Assembly: GCF_030540825.1 (NCBI RefSeq)
Contig: NZ_JAUOEO010000001.1
Span: forward strand, 3,106,001 to 3,170,000
Direction: 5' to 3'
Source of the DNA: Flavivirga spongiicola
GTDB lineage: Bacteria > Bacteroidota > Bacteroidia > Flavobacteriales > Flavobacteriaceae
DNA length: 64,000 bases
The position numbers and the translations under genes were made by a program. A model generated the notes under the pieces. It was not told the origin of the DNA. It did no database searches and saw nothing but the letters and a program-made list of their open reading frames with translations. How positions within the stretch are numbered: the first letter of the stretch is position 1; each line of letters begins with the position of its first letter. Below, one piece after another: positions 42,646-51,924 of the stretch.

Positions 42646-43344
42646 TTGAATAAACAAATTGCACTACAAGATTTAGGTTTTAAAGACTATAAACAAATCT
42701 GGGACTACCAAGAAGAGTTGTTTAAAGGTATTGTAGATACTAAAATTAAAAATAGGCGAGAAGAAGCTGGTTTACAAACTAAGAATCACTTTTTGTTTGT
42801 AGAGCATCCGCATGTATATACTTTAGGTAAAAGTGGGGATTTGTCTAATCTGCTTTTAAACGAAGAACAACTTATTGAAAAAGGCGCGACTTTTTATAAA
42901 ATTAATCGTGGTGGTGATATCACATATCATGGTCCAGGGCAAGTAGTTGGGTATCCTATCTTAGATTTAGAAAATTTTTTTACAGATATACATAAATATC
43001 TTCGTTTTTTAGAAGAAATGATTATTCTAACGCTTGCAGAGTATGGTTTAAAAGCGGAGCGTAGTAAAGGTGAAACAGGTGTTTGGCTAGATGTGGATAC
43101 GCCATTTGCACGTAAAATTTGTGCTATGGGTGTGCGTGCAAGTCGTTGGGTGACCATGCATGGTTTTGCACTTAATGTAAACGCTAATTTGGGTTATTTT
43201 GATAATATTATTCCTTGTGGTATTCGTGGTAAGGCAGTAACATCTCTAAATGTGGAGCTTGGTGTAAAAGAAATATCTATGAATGAAGTCAAAGAAAAAC
43301 TTCTAAAACATTTTACTCATCTTTTCGAGGCGGAATTTTTTTAA
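42646..43344 (+). CDS. lipB: octanoyltransferase LipB
   Basis: 232 residues. Moves octanoyl groups from acyl carrier protein to lipoate-dependent enzymes. Motifs: NRGGDITYHGPGQVVGYPILDL, and the catalytic Cys in NIIPCGIRGKAVTSL with its partner Lys. The start is TTG (42646), since no ATG is available before the conserved N-terminal YKQIWDYQEELF. It should feed the lipoyl domain of the E2 encoded at 8874-10172, among others. Its 3' end overlaps the convergent gene at 43341 by 4 bases. Confidence 0.94.
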   Translation: MNKQIALQDLGFKDYKQIWDYQEELFKGIVDTKIKNRREEAGLQTKNHFLFVEHPHVYTLGKSGDLSNLLLNEEQLIEKGATFYKINRGGDITYHGPGQVVGYPILDLENFFTDIHKYLRFLEEMIILTLAEYGLKAERSKGETGVWLDVDTPFARKICAMGVRASRWVTMHGFALNVNANLGYFDNIIPCGIRGKAVTSLNVELGVKEISMNEVKEKLLKHFTHLFEAEFF

Positions 43345-43715
43345 AAGCATTCAGAATTCTCGGATTTCCATATTATTGTTCCGCTATTTAAAATATCAGA
43401 GGTGATATAACCATCACCATTTCCAAGTGTTCCAATATTGGTGCCTGCACAATTATACACAAGGAAAACAGTATTGCAATTTGGGCAACAATCCCCTAAA
43501 ACGTATACGGTCTGTTCGTTATATTTTGTTTGTGAAAAATATAGGAATTTTAAAAAATCAGAATTTTCTTTTTCAAATTCAGCAATTTTCGCTTTTAACC
43601 AGCTTAAATCTTCAATAGGGTTTATAACATTACAAGTATTTCTAAAGTCATCATCATTATTGCACGATAAAATGGTGAGTAATAAAAGCGTTACTGATAA
43701 AAATGCCTTTTTCAT
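43341..43715 (-). CDS. small lipoprotein of unknown function
   Basis: 124 residues with lipobox LTILSC (Cys18). Contains two CxxC-like pairs in GDCCPNCNTVF and single Cys elsewhere, which could bind metal or form disulfides. No family recognised. The stop overlaps the end of lipB by 4 bases on the other strand. Confidence 0.65.
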   Translation of the reverse strand: MKKAFLSVTLLLLTILSCNNDDDFRNTCNVINPIEDLSWLKAKIAEFEKENSDFLKFLYFSQTKYNEQTVYVLGDCCPNCNTVFLVYNCAGTNIGTLGNGDGYITSDILNSGTIIWKSENSECF

Positions 43716-43797
43716 AGGAGTCTTCCATTTTAATAATACTATTTTAGAGATACCAAAAAAACTAAATGGTTGCGTTCAATATATAAGTAGCTTTAAG

Positions 43798-44745
43798 TTA
43801 AGGTGTTTTTTGTTTATTGTTAAGGTATAATTCTCTTCTTAAACCACCTGGATTAAAAAGATCACGCATTCTTCTTTTTTGCCCTATTGTAAACATATAC
43901 ATGGATTGATCACTAACATAATCCATAAAATTCATAAACATGTCATTGCTATTACACGAATTTTGAGGATGTGTTGGACTTCCTGAATATTGAGATTTTT
44001 GATTAGGTGTATCATCAACTAAATCACCCTCTTCGCAATCCCCATTTTTGCCATAAATATGTCTTAAGTTTAACCAATGTCCAATTTCATGAGTAGCCGT
44101 TCTACCTAGTTCATTGCCAGGGTTTAAAGGAGCTAAAGTGCCAAATACCCTAGGGTCAATTACGACACCATCTATTCTCGGGTCGACATTTGGAAATTGA
44201 GCATAACCGGCTAATCCTAATTCTCCAGTATAATCACTTAAATCGGCAATCCAAATATTTAAATATTTGTCTCTGGGCCAAGCATCTTGCCCGCCTTTCT
44301 CTGTAAAATATAATTTTAAGTCTTCAATAGGAATTTCACCTGTTAAATCTCTACCATCAAATCCTATTACATTACCTTCTGTTCTTATTATTCCAGATGT
44401 TGGGTTACCATCAGGGTCTATGGTTGCTAAAGAAAATTCAATAGCCACATCTGCTACCAAATCAATAAATTCATTTGGCGTTTTTATATGATCAGGGTTC
44501 TTTTTTCTGAAATCTTGATTTAATACATCAATTTGCGATTGGATTTTTTCATCACTAATGATGAATGGCTTTGGTGTATAATTAACGACATGTACAACTA
44601 CAGGAATAGTGATTACTTCGCCAAAAGAGACATCGCCTTCTTCAATAGGAGAATTTATAGGCGGATTGTCGTCTTTGGAGCAAGAAGCCGTACAAAATAC
44701 GATTAAAACAATTGCAATTAAAAAAGGTAGGTGTTTATATGTCAT
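43798..44745 (-). CDS. pappalysin-like (M43) zinc metalloprotease lipoprotein
   Basis: The ATG at 44745 gives MTYKHLPFLIAIVLIVFCTASC, a clean lipoprotein signal. An upstream extension to 44790 adds 15 non-signal residues and is not preferred. The mature enzyme carries HEIGHWLNLRHIYG (HExxHxxGxxH-like with Asn-Leu-Arg-His), a Cys-containing loop (NGDCEEGDLVDDTPNQ) and NFMDYVSDQSMYMFT as the Met-turn, the hallmarks of the M43/pappalysin (cytophagalysin) group. It is likely a secreted or surface endopeptidase. Substrate is unknown. Confidence 0.9.
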   Translation of the reverse strand: MTYKHLPFLIAIVLIVFCTASCSKDDNPPINSPIEEGDVSFGEVITIPVVVHVVNYTPKPFIISDEKIQSQIDVLNQDFRKKNPDHIKTPNEFIDLVADVAIEFSLATIDPDGNPTSGIIRTEGNVIGFDGRDLTGEIPIEDLKLYFTEKGGQDAWPRDKYLNIWIADLSDYTGELGLAGYAQFPNVDPRIDGVVIDPRVFGTLAPLNPGNELGRTATHEIGHWLNLRHIYGKNGDCEEGDLVDDTPNQKSQYSGSPTHPQNSCNSNDMFMNFMDYVSDQSMYMFTIGQKRRMRDLFNPGGLRRELYLNNKQKTP

Positions 44746-45037
44746 GTTGTTATATATTCTATACAGATTTGAGTTATGATGATTCAACAACAGAATGTTG
44801 AAATTTTACATCATAATTTTAAGACGAATAAAAATAGAAAGGGTTGCGTTAAATTATAAGAATAGTTTTCAGGTTAAAGATGTTTTTGTAAAAAAAGCCT
44901 GGTTTTAAATGTGTAATTTATTGTAAAAGAAATGCTTAGTAAAAGAGAGGTGGTTAAAATATTTTACTAATCTTTTTGAAATAGAGTTTTGTAGGTTTGT
45001 GCAACAGTCATATGTGTGAGATTTAATGCTGTTTTTT

Positions 45038-45517
45038 TTACCCCTTTTTCAATTCTATTATCATTTTTTTAATCAGAGAAATTTGCCCCAAATGGTAGTA
45101 ACTATGTTCAATTATACCTTCAATATTTCTTTGATAACTTCCATATTTTTTATCTACAAACGCATCTTTTAATTTGTCTTCAGGCATCAGTTCGACATGG
45201 CTTGCAAACTTTTCTGCATTGGACCATATGTCGTTCAACAGCTCATCCCAATCTTCTTTTGATTTAATCTGTGGAAAGTCAAAACTATATTTATCTCGAA
45301 TTTCCAGAGAGCCTCCTTCGAAAACATTAATAAGACCTGCAATGTAATAATTAACATGGTAAGTTAGAGCGGCAATAGTGTTTAAAGATTCTATTTGATA
45401 TGTAGCTTGCTTCCAGGTTACGTTTGACAATAAATCCTTATAGTTCGTATTGGCAATCCATTGACCATTTAAAAGAACCTCTTTAAAACGTATTGCAATT
45501 TGTTTTGAGTTTTCCAT
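45038..45517 (-). CDS. DinB-like / DUF1572 protein
   Basis: 159 residues, predicted four-helix bundle. His residues in ALTYHVNYYI and in EHSYYHLGQISLIKKMI match the usual three-His metal site of the DinB fold. Members include thiol-dependent transferases, but most, like this one, have no assigned reaction. The C-terminal extra domain of PaaZ (residues about 690-831) may belong to the same broad fold. Confidence 0.8.
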   Translation of the reverse strand: MENSKQIAIRFKEVLLNGQWIANTNYKDLLSNVTWKQATYQIESLNTIAALTYHVNYYIAGLINVFEGGSLEIRDKYSFDFPQIKSKEDWDELLNDIWSNAEKFASHVELMPEDKLKDAFVDKKYGSYQRNIEGIIEHSYYHLGQISLIKKMIIELKKG

Positions 45518-45586
45518 TTATTGGATGAATTTAACTTTCATATTAGCCGTTAAACGAAGTTAGCCAATTTTTAGTAAAAAGTTAGG

Positions 45587-46636
45587 TTAATCCTCCGCAT
45601 TAAAGAACACCTTATAATAATGCATTTTTTTCTCATCATCATAACCACGCTCTAAATATTCTGCCGAAGCATCAGGTGCATCAATATCTAGTTTTATTTG
45701 TATATTCGTGTCTAATTTGATATCAGTTTTAATCTTCTTCTTTTCTTTGGTAACAACACGTTCAGCCACATCAAATTGGTTTCTGATAACTAAATTTTGT
45801 TCCCCTTCATATTCTTTTTTATAATCTTCAAACTGCCTTATTTGTTTTTCACCTTCAAAAATATCTTCTTTAAAACGTTCTACATTTACAACTTCATTTT
45901 CTTTAAAGAAATCAATGGTTTTAGCTAAAAAAGTATTCTGTTCTTGTGCACCATAGCTAGTTTTTAAAACCTCTGTTGAGAATTCTTTACAAAGCTCAAT
46001 ATATTGTTGTGTATGATTATTGGCATCATCAGCATATTTAATATTTAAAAACTGATTGATCCAATACTGTGCATCATAGCTATTATTATCTACACTTAAA
46101 ATAATATTACCCTCGGTATCACTTTGATTTAAAATTAAACAGCCCTTATCTACTTTTTTAGAGTTAATTCCTTTTTGTACCAATACATCATAACTCTTAT
46201 TCTCTAAATAGGTTTGAAAGAAATTAATCTTGCTCTCTATTTTAAAAATACCAATAGCATTAGTCGTCATGTCTTGATATTCAATACCTTCAAACATAAC
46301 TACTAAAACATCACCGGTTTTTATATTGGCCGAAGTAGATTGTTCGAATAAATGAGTTACAATATGTTTTGAAACATCTATAAAAGCATCTTCATCATTA
46401 AATAGTTGTGAGCAATAGCTATTAATTTCGTTTAAAGAAATATTAGCGTGATGATTAAACCGATAACTTTGTACCACACTCCCAAAAGGGCGGAGTAAAA
46501 AAGGGAGCATTAAATCGTAACTGGCTTCATCAAAATCGACTGTATTCTCAGAAAAAGCATTTTTAGTATCGTTAAACTTATTTCCAACTTTATGAATAAT
46601 GAATTTTGAAATTGAGGCATTTTTTCTTGAAATCAT
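45587..46636 (-). CDS. nucleoid-associated protein (NdpA/YejK-like)
   Basis: 349 residues of the 37-kDa nucleoid-associated protein family, with MISRKNASISKFIIHKVGNK at the N-terminus and VLVVMFEGIEYQDMTTNAIGIFKIESK in the first half, and a beta-rich C-terminal half ending KVFFNAED. Homologues bind DNA on the nucleoid, but the precise role is unclear. Transcribed away from a 439-bp gap with a repeat copy. Confidence 0.85.
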   Translation of the reverse strand: MISRKNASISKFIIHKVGNKFNDTKNAFSENTVDFDEASYDLMLPFLLRPFGSVVQSYRFNHHANISLNEINSYCSQLFNDEDAFIDVSKHIVTHLFEQSTSANIKTGDVLVVMFEGIEYQDMTTNAIGIFKIESKINFFQTYLENKSYDVLVQKGINSKKVDKGCLILNQSDTEGNIILSVDNNSYDAQYWINQFLNIKYADDANNHTQQYIELCKEFSTEVLKTSYGAQEQNTFLAKTIDFFKENEVVNVERFKEDIFEGEKQIRQFEDYKKEYEGEQNLVIRNQFDVAERVVTKEKKKIKTDIKLDTNIQIKLDIDAPDASAEYLERGYDDEKKMHYYKVFFNAED

Positions 46637-47075
46637 GTATCGTTTATTAAGTATGCAATACTATTAAAATAATTAGAATTATACCATTTCTTGTTTGAAA
46701 TTACCATAATAAATAAATTAACCTGTCACGTTGCAGAACGGTGATGATTTTTTGATTTAGATGAAATAGAAAAATAGGAACTCAACTTTACTAGATATAA
46801 GCAGAAAAAAGAACGCCAAAGCAAATGCTTTGACGTTCAAGACCTGGGGACTTCAGATTTGGTTATCGTTATATTTTAAATTTATCGAATAGGGTATAGC
46901 CTATTGATTAAATTTTCATTTTAAGAAATGTCATAAAATCTTTTGAATTTTATTGTAAATAATTGATTAATAGCTGCCTTAAAGATAAAAATTAGTTTTT
47001 CATATGCAAAAATTTTACAAAATTTATATACATATATAAACTTATAAGTAAATACATTCAGAATTTGGCTACGAA
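46637..47075. other. 439-bp gap
   Basis: No gene. Contains repeat family C copy 3 (46683-46741) and a hairpin (gaacgccaaagca/tgctttgacgttc, 46811-46838) with no T-run. The rest is AT-rich. Confidence 0.6.
46683..46741. repeat. dispersed repeat family C, copy 3
   Basis: ATACCATTTC, GAAATTACC and ACGTTGCAGAACGG in order, as in the copies at 38226 and 39356. Confidence 0.5.
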
Positions 47076-49508
47076 TTAATTGATTTGATATAAAATAATA
47101 GAATTATTTTCTCCTTTACTCACAAATTCAAGGTTTCTATCTTTATCAATGTTGTCTAATATTATAGGTGAGTTTCCATATACCGGGAAGTTGGGTAATA
47201 ATTTTGTTTGACTATCGTAAAGATGAATTTTATGAGCTTGTTTATCTGTAATTGCTACATAAATTTTATCATTAATATAGAATAGCCTGGGCGTTGAGTA
47301 ATCACCATAATCAAGTTCTATAGTCTTGTTTTTAATAGACAGCTTATTTTCATTTAGCAGTACAAGGGTTTTACTTGAAGTTTCTAAATGATGTTTTTCT
47401 GATAAGCTTAAATTTTTAATAGACGCATGTCCCTTTGTGTCTATAGTTATTAAGTTTCCATCAGAGGTTGTGGTTGTAAAGTTATTTTTGTATAAGAAGA
47501 TGGACTGGTTAGAGTATGAGCTAGAAGTTTTTGGAGTAATTCTGGTTTTGCCAGTTCGATCTAAAATATAAAGTTTGTTTTGAGTTTTAAATGTAATGTA
47601 ATCTTTACTGCCAATTCTAAAATGTTTTGGTTGGCATATAATAGTATTGTTTGCAGATTTAAATGTAAATCCGTTTACAACTTGTGCCTTTACGTCGTAC
47701 ATCAAAATATTTCTGCCTTGAGTCACTAATAATCTATAATTTTTATTTTTATCGTAATTAAAAACAGCCAGAGGTTGAGTGATTTCACTGTTAAATTTAA
47801 TCGGGAAAGGTGCAACATCCTTGCCATTCCTGTCAATAACATAAACACCGTTGGAGGTAGCGAAGACTAATTGTAATCGTCCATTTTTATAGATATCAAT
47901 TTGTTCAATAGGGCCTAATACGGCACTTTTTATTTGCTTTTTCCAAAGAATTTTTCCTCTATTAGAAATTAAATATAAGTTGTTATTTATGTCTTGTACA
48001 ACAATCTCTTTTTGTTTAGTAATATGATTTTTTACAAATTGAGGATTAGTTAGTATGTCCGTATCTAATTTAATATTTAGTTCTTCAGAAACGGAATTTA
48101 ATAAAGCTCTAGTTTTATTCTTTTTTATAATACCATTTACATGAGCAAAATTAGTTTCGTAAATAAACTGTAATGCAGATACGTTGTAATTATTCAGCTT
48201 ATAATTTAGGTTTCCTTTAAGATTTTTATTTAAAATAGCCTTTAAAGAAGACGGGTTTATAACCTGTATTAATGATGATGCATCACTTAAATGGTTTTTT
48301 ACATCTTGAAAATATACTTTCTCATTTAGTGTTGTTTTGTTTTGGTAATTAGCAATAATGTTTTGGAGCATATCGGTGCTATTGGCAAACACAAAAAAAT
48401 TATCTAATATACAGTATTTATTAGCTTTGTTGAATGACACTAAAGGAGCAAATGTTTTAGTAAATAAAAACGGACGACTAAAACTAAAAATAGAAACACC
48501 TCTATAAAAATCAATATGGTTTTGTTCGCTTAAAAGAGCATCTTTGGTAGCAATAACATCAAGAGAATTTAATGCAATGGCACTATTTTTTCCTTGATAA
48601 ATGACGCCGACTTCAACAATATCATTAAAAAGCATAGTTGTGTTAGTTATGGAATCTTTGCTATTAAACTGGACCAAATTGGTTTCTAAGGTTTTATAAT
48701 CATTAAAAGTAAAGCTCATAAAACCATCACTATTTGAGGGGGTGATATTGTGAGTTTGATTTTCCTGAGGGGTGGTGTTTTTGAAAATATTAATTAAACT
48801 TTTCGATGAATCTATGGCTTTTGTAATACCATTAAAAAGGACTTCATCTTGATTTATACTAACATCAACAGCTATATAATTAGTGAAGGTTTTAAAAGAA
48901 AGCGAATCTTCAATAAAAAACGATTCTAAAAATGTATTGTCAGGCTTTAGAATGACTGAGAACGTTTTATCATTGCTGGTTATGTTATATATTTTCTCTA
49001 GTTCAATATCTATTTTAGTATTACTAAAAATAGCATCAACAATATCTTTTGAAGAAGAAGCGAAAAAGATGCTATCTATAATAGTACTATAGAATGTATT
49101 GTTGTTTAATGTGGATTTTGTTATTGTTTTGTTTTTATAGGAAAGTGTTTCTTCAATATAGTCTGGTAACGAATCGGTTTCAAATAATTGCTGATTATGT
49201 TTTGTAATGATCGAATATTGTAAACTGTCTTTTAAATCTTTCGAAAAACAAATTAATATATCACTTGTAGGTTTTAAATAAGATAAGCTGCTTAATGTGT
49301 TTTCTAAGTTTTTGTATGAGTCTGTTTTAGAAATTTCCTGTAAAAATTCACTATTATTAATGCTACTTTTTAAACCCTCAAGGTTTGAAGTTTTTAAAAT
49401 TATAGAAGTGTTTTTTGGTGTAAAATCAATAAGTTCTGAGCGGCTTGTTTTGTTGTTTGAGCAGTTAAAAACTAATATAAGAAGTAGGGAAAAACAAAAG
49501 ACTCTCAT
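47076..49508 (-). CDS. large two-part lipoprotein of unknown function
   Basis: 810 residues with lipobox LVFNCS (Cys16). The N-terminal about 480 residues are rich in Ser, Asn and Thr with a DUF3352-like look (FTPKNTSIILKTSNLEGLKSSI). The C-terminal about 320 residues repeat blade-like segments (GKILWKKQIKSAVLGPIEQIDIYKNG, GVYVIDRNGKDVAPFPIKF, YDSQTKLLPNFPVYG) consistent with a beta-propeller or PQQ-like repeat domain. No function is known to me. A TAGGTTTG box on the minus strand at 49527-49534 suggests its promoter. Confidence 0.7.
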   Translation of the reverse strand: MRVFCFSLLLILVFNCSNNKTSRSELIDFTPKNTSIILKTSNLEGLKSSINNSEFLQEISKTDSYKNLENTLSSLSYLKPTSDILICFSKDLKDSLQYSIITKHNQQLFETDSLPDYIEETLSYKNKTITKSTLNNNTFYSTIIDSIFFASSSKDIVDAIFSNTKIDIELEKIYNITSNDKTFSVILKPDNTFLESFFIEDSLSFKTFTNYIAVDVSINQDEVLFNGITKAIDSSKSLINIFKNTTPQENQTHNITPSNSDGFMSFTFNDYKTLETNLVQFNSKDSITNTTMLFNDIVEVGVIYQGKNSAIALNSLDVIATKDALLSEQNHIDFYRGVSIFSFSRPFLFTKTFAPLVSFNKANKYCILDNFFVFANSTDMLQNIIANYQNKTTLNEKVYFQDVKNHLSDASSLIQVINPSSLKAILNKNLKGNLNYKLNNYNVSALQFIYETNFAHVNGIIKKNKTRALLNSVSEELNIKLDTDILTNPQFVKNHITKQKEIVVQDINNNLYLISNRGKILWKKQIKSAVLGPIEQIDIYKNGRLQLVFATSNGVYVIDRNGKDVAPFPIKFNSEITQPLAVFNYDKNKNYRLLVTQGRNILMYDVKAQVVNGFTFKSANNTIICQPKHFRIGSKDYITFKTQNKLYILDRTGKTRITPKTSSSYSNQSIFLYKNNFTTTTSDGNLITIDTKGHASIKNLSLSEKHHLETSSKTLVLLNENKLSIKNKTIELDYGDYSTPRLFYINDKIYVAITDKQAHKIHLYDSQTKLLPNFPVYGNSPIILDNIDKDRNLEFVSKGENNSIILYQIN

Positions 49509-49526
49509 AAAATAAATTAATTTTTA

Positions 49527-49534
49527 CAAACCTA
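49527..49534 (-). promoter_or_regulatory. -7 promoter box
   Basis: TAGGTTTG on the minus strand, 19 bp ahead of the ATG at 49508, giving a short leader. Confidence 0.5.
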
Positions 49535-49572
49535 CATATTTTTCATTGAAGTCATTTAAACTTTTTTGATTG

Positions 49573-49745
49573 AAGTGAAAAATAAACGAATTATATGCCG
49601 TACATTATGATAGAAAAGATATCATTCTCAAAAAAAGACTTTTTGAGCTGTATAGCATCGTTACAGGGGTATAAAAGGACAAAATGAGAGAGTGAAAGAG
49701 CGATTTGCAGCCAAATAAAAGTATCGTATAGCAGCACATATAAAA
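49573..49745. repeat. repeat family D copy 2 followed by family B copy 4
   Basis: 49573-49599 repeats 41385-41411. From about 49610 the sequence aligns with 33026-33187 (AAAAAAGACTTTTT, TAGCATCGTTACAGG, GCGATTTGCAGCCAA in the same order), more degraded than the other copies. Confidence 0.5.
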
Positions 49746-49763
49746 ATATAGCGAGTAGGCTTA

Positions 49764-50363
49764 TTAAATATCTAACGTTAATTGCTCAGGTAAAAGCCTA
49801 AACGATTTTCTGTGATATTTTGTGATACCATATTTTTTTATAGCAGCTCGGTGCTCTTTAGTTGGGTAGCCTTTATTTTGCTTCCAATTATACATTGGGT
49901 ATTCTTCATGAATAGTATTCATATATATGTCACGATGTGTTTTTGCTAAAACGGAAGCTGCTGCAATACTCAAATATTTTCCATCACCTTTAATAATAGT
50001 TTCAAAAGGGACACCATTATAAGGTTTAAATTTATTACCATCTACTATTATAAATTGTGGTTTTTTGGCTAATAGATCTATAGATTTATGCATAGCTAAA
50101 ATAGAAGCATTCAAAATATTAATATTATCAATTTCTTCCTGAAATATATGTGCTACACCAAATGCTAAGGCTTGTGTTTCAATAATTGGTTTTAAAAGAT
50201 CTCTTTTCTTTTCACTAAGTTGTTTAGAATCATTTAGTATTGGGTTTTTGAATTTCTTAGGTAAAATAACAGCTGCTGCAGTAACAGGACCAGCTAAACA
50301 ACCACGCCCAGCCTCATCTGTGCCACATTCTAAAGAATAGTTGGAATGGTTAGTTAATAACAT
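49764..50363 (-). CDS. rnhB: ribonuclease HII
   Basis: 199 residues. Cleaves RNA in RNA-DNA hybrids. The active-site DEAGRG is near the N-terminus ([15 protein letters not shown]), with the other acidic residues in FIIVDGNKF and HRDIYM, and the [11 protein letters not shown]-terminal region is typical. Full length. A TAAATTTG box on the minus strand at 50381-50388 fits a promoter. Confidence 0.95.
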   Translation of the reverse strand: MLLTNHSNYSLECGTDEAGRGCLAGPVTAAAVILPKKFKNPILNDSKQLSEKKRDLLKPIIETQALAFGVAHIFQEEIDNINILNASILAMHKSIDLLAKKPQFIIVDGNKFKPYNGVPFETIIKGDGKYLSIAAASVLAKTHRDIYMNTIHEEYPMYNWKQNKGYPTKEHRAAIKKYGITKYHRKSFRLLPEQLTLDI

Positions 50364-50968
50364 TTCAATAAGAATATTGTCAAATTTATAATTTTACCCA
50401 CTAATTATTATGCATGCTTAGTAAATTTATTCATTTTTGTGTGAATATATTATTAAGTATTGTCAAATATCTTTTTTTTGGCTATAATTATATGAATAGT
50501 TTAAAAAATATACTAATATTATGAGAATTTAATAATCTAAAAAGTGTGGATTAATGATGATTTGTCGCTTTTTTTATGAGTTTTTTTGCTTTTTTGATAT
50601 AATATTAAGATGTTTGCAATCGACTAACTCAAAATAAATATTCTAAGCCCATTTTAACAGATGGCTAAATATTTAAAAGAAAGCCAGCAGTTATAGCTGG
50701 CTTTCTTTATTTTAAATAATTTTCACTAAATTGTTTAAAGTTGGGTTTTAAAAATCTTCAGGTAAAATAAACGTAGTTATATTAATTAAACTTGTAAAAC
50801 TTTTTTTAAAACAAAAATGTTTAAATGATATAATTATTTATTTTAGTTCTAAATAATTTATGATTTTTGGATTTAAATATTTTTTACCTTTTTTAGTAAA
50901 TGAAAAGGAGCGCATATTGATTAACAAATACATGTACTAATCTAAGATGTGTCTATTTATTACATTTA
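50364..50968. other. 605-bp gap with an isolated terminator
   Basis: No gene over about 40 codons. Holds the RNase HII promoter box (50381-50388) and a strong hairpin with T-run at 50676-50708 that belongs to no visible gene. The part after it is AT-rich up to the sigma factor gene. Confidence 0.6.
50676..50708 (+). terminator. orphan intrinsic terminator
   Basis: The 13-bp arms aaagaaagccagc and gctggctttcttt with a 7-base loop and A/T flanks form one of the strongest hairpins in the window. The nearest plus-strand gene upstream is beyond 6 kb and none ends here, so it may close a small RNA starting about 50600. Confidence 0.7.
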
Positions 50969-51580
50969 ATGACTATTATAGAGAAAACAATACAAGAAGA
51001 GCCTGAAGTTGTTTGGATGAGATTTGTGGATGGAGATAGAAGTGTCTTCACATTCATTTATAATTCACATGTAGATGCTTTGTTTTCATATGGTATGAAG
51101 TTAAATTCGAATAAGAATTTCGTAAAAGATTGTATTCAAGATGTTTTTTTAGATATATATGAACACAGAAAGCAGATCTCCAGACCAAAAAATATTAAAT
51201 TTTATTTATTCAAAGCTCTAAAACATACTATGTTCAGGGAGTTGAAGAAAGAAAGAAAGAAAAGTAGTTTGCCAGAACAAGAAAAACTGTCTTTTTTTAC
51301 AGAGTATAATATAGAAACCAAGACCATAGATGAAGAAGTTGTAAAACATCAAAAAAAACTTGTTGCCAAAATAATTAAGGAACTAACGCCTAAGCAGCAA
51401 GAAATACTATATTTAAGATTTACGAAAGGGTTCAATTATATTGAGATTTCAGAAATCACTGGCATTAATCATAATTCTGTACGTAAGCAGGTATATAGAA
51501 CCATAAAAAACCTGAGAAAAAGTCTTGCCTTAAATAATATTACAAATTCAGGTATTTATTCTTTTTTGTTAGTGATTTAA
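50969..51580 (+). CDS. ECF-family RNA polymerase sigma factor (FecI-like)
   Basis: 203 residues. Region 2 (WMRFVDGDRSVFTFIYNSHVDALFSYG with CIQDVFLDIYEH) and region 4 (LTPKQQEILYLRFTKGFNYIEISEITGINHNSVRKQ) are both clear. There is no extra domain. It is followed by a FecR-like anti-sigma gene and a SusC with an STN domain, so it is expected to respond to substrate binding at the outer membrane and to switch on the uptake locus. Confidence 0.92.
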   Translation: MTIIEKTIQEEPEVVWMRFVDGDRSVFTFIYNSHVDALFSYGMKLNSNKNFVKDCIQDVFLDIYEHRKQISRPKNIKFYLFKALKHTMFRELKKERKKSSLPEQEKLSFFTEYNIETKTIDEEVVKHQKKLVAKIIKELTPKQQEILYLRFTKGFNYIEISEITGINHNSVRKQVYRTIKNLRKSLALNNITNSGIYSFLLVI

Positions 51581-51924
51581 CCGAAAAGAATTCCTAGAAG
51601 TTATATGAAAGGTTTAAGATAAACTTCATCGGGAAGCTAAATAACAGAATTTCGGTTTTTGAATATTTATTCTTATAAATTTATAAAAAATTCTAACACC
51701 CAAAAACCCAATACCAAACTCCCAAAAACCTAAAATCGATACTCAAAATTTTTACATCTGGTTTGTTTTTTAGTATATAGGAGAATTTTTTTTTGAATAT
51801 TTTAAATGAAGAACCCTTATGTTTACTGCATTGTTAAGGGATTGTTAATTTTTTTTTAAAAAAACCTTAAAAAAGTGTCCACAAAAATGAGATTTAATCC
51901 CCTATAAAAAATAAAAGTAAGTTT
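51581..51924. other. 344-bp gap between sigma and anti-sigma genes
   Basis: No gene. Contains a C/A-rich stretch (ACACCCAAAAACCCAATACC region, 51696-51730) and AT-rich runs. No clear hairpin or TAnnTTTG box. The gap is longer than usual for a FecI-FecR pair, so the anti-sigma gene may have its own, possibly sigma-dependent, promoter. Confidence 0.5.

Noticed and set aside
43438..43830. 130-codon plus-strand frame
   Set aside because: Antisense to the lipoprotein gene at 43341-43715, which has a clean lipobox.
46811..46838. hairpin as terminator or tRNA
   Set aside because: A good 13-bp stem, but no T-run, no cloverleaf and no gene ending at it. Left as an unassigned hairpin within the gap entry.
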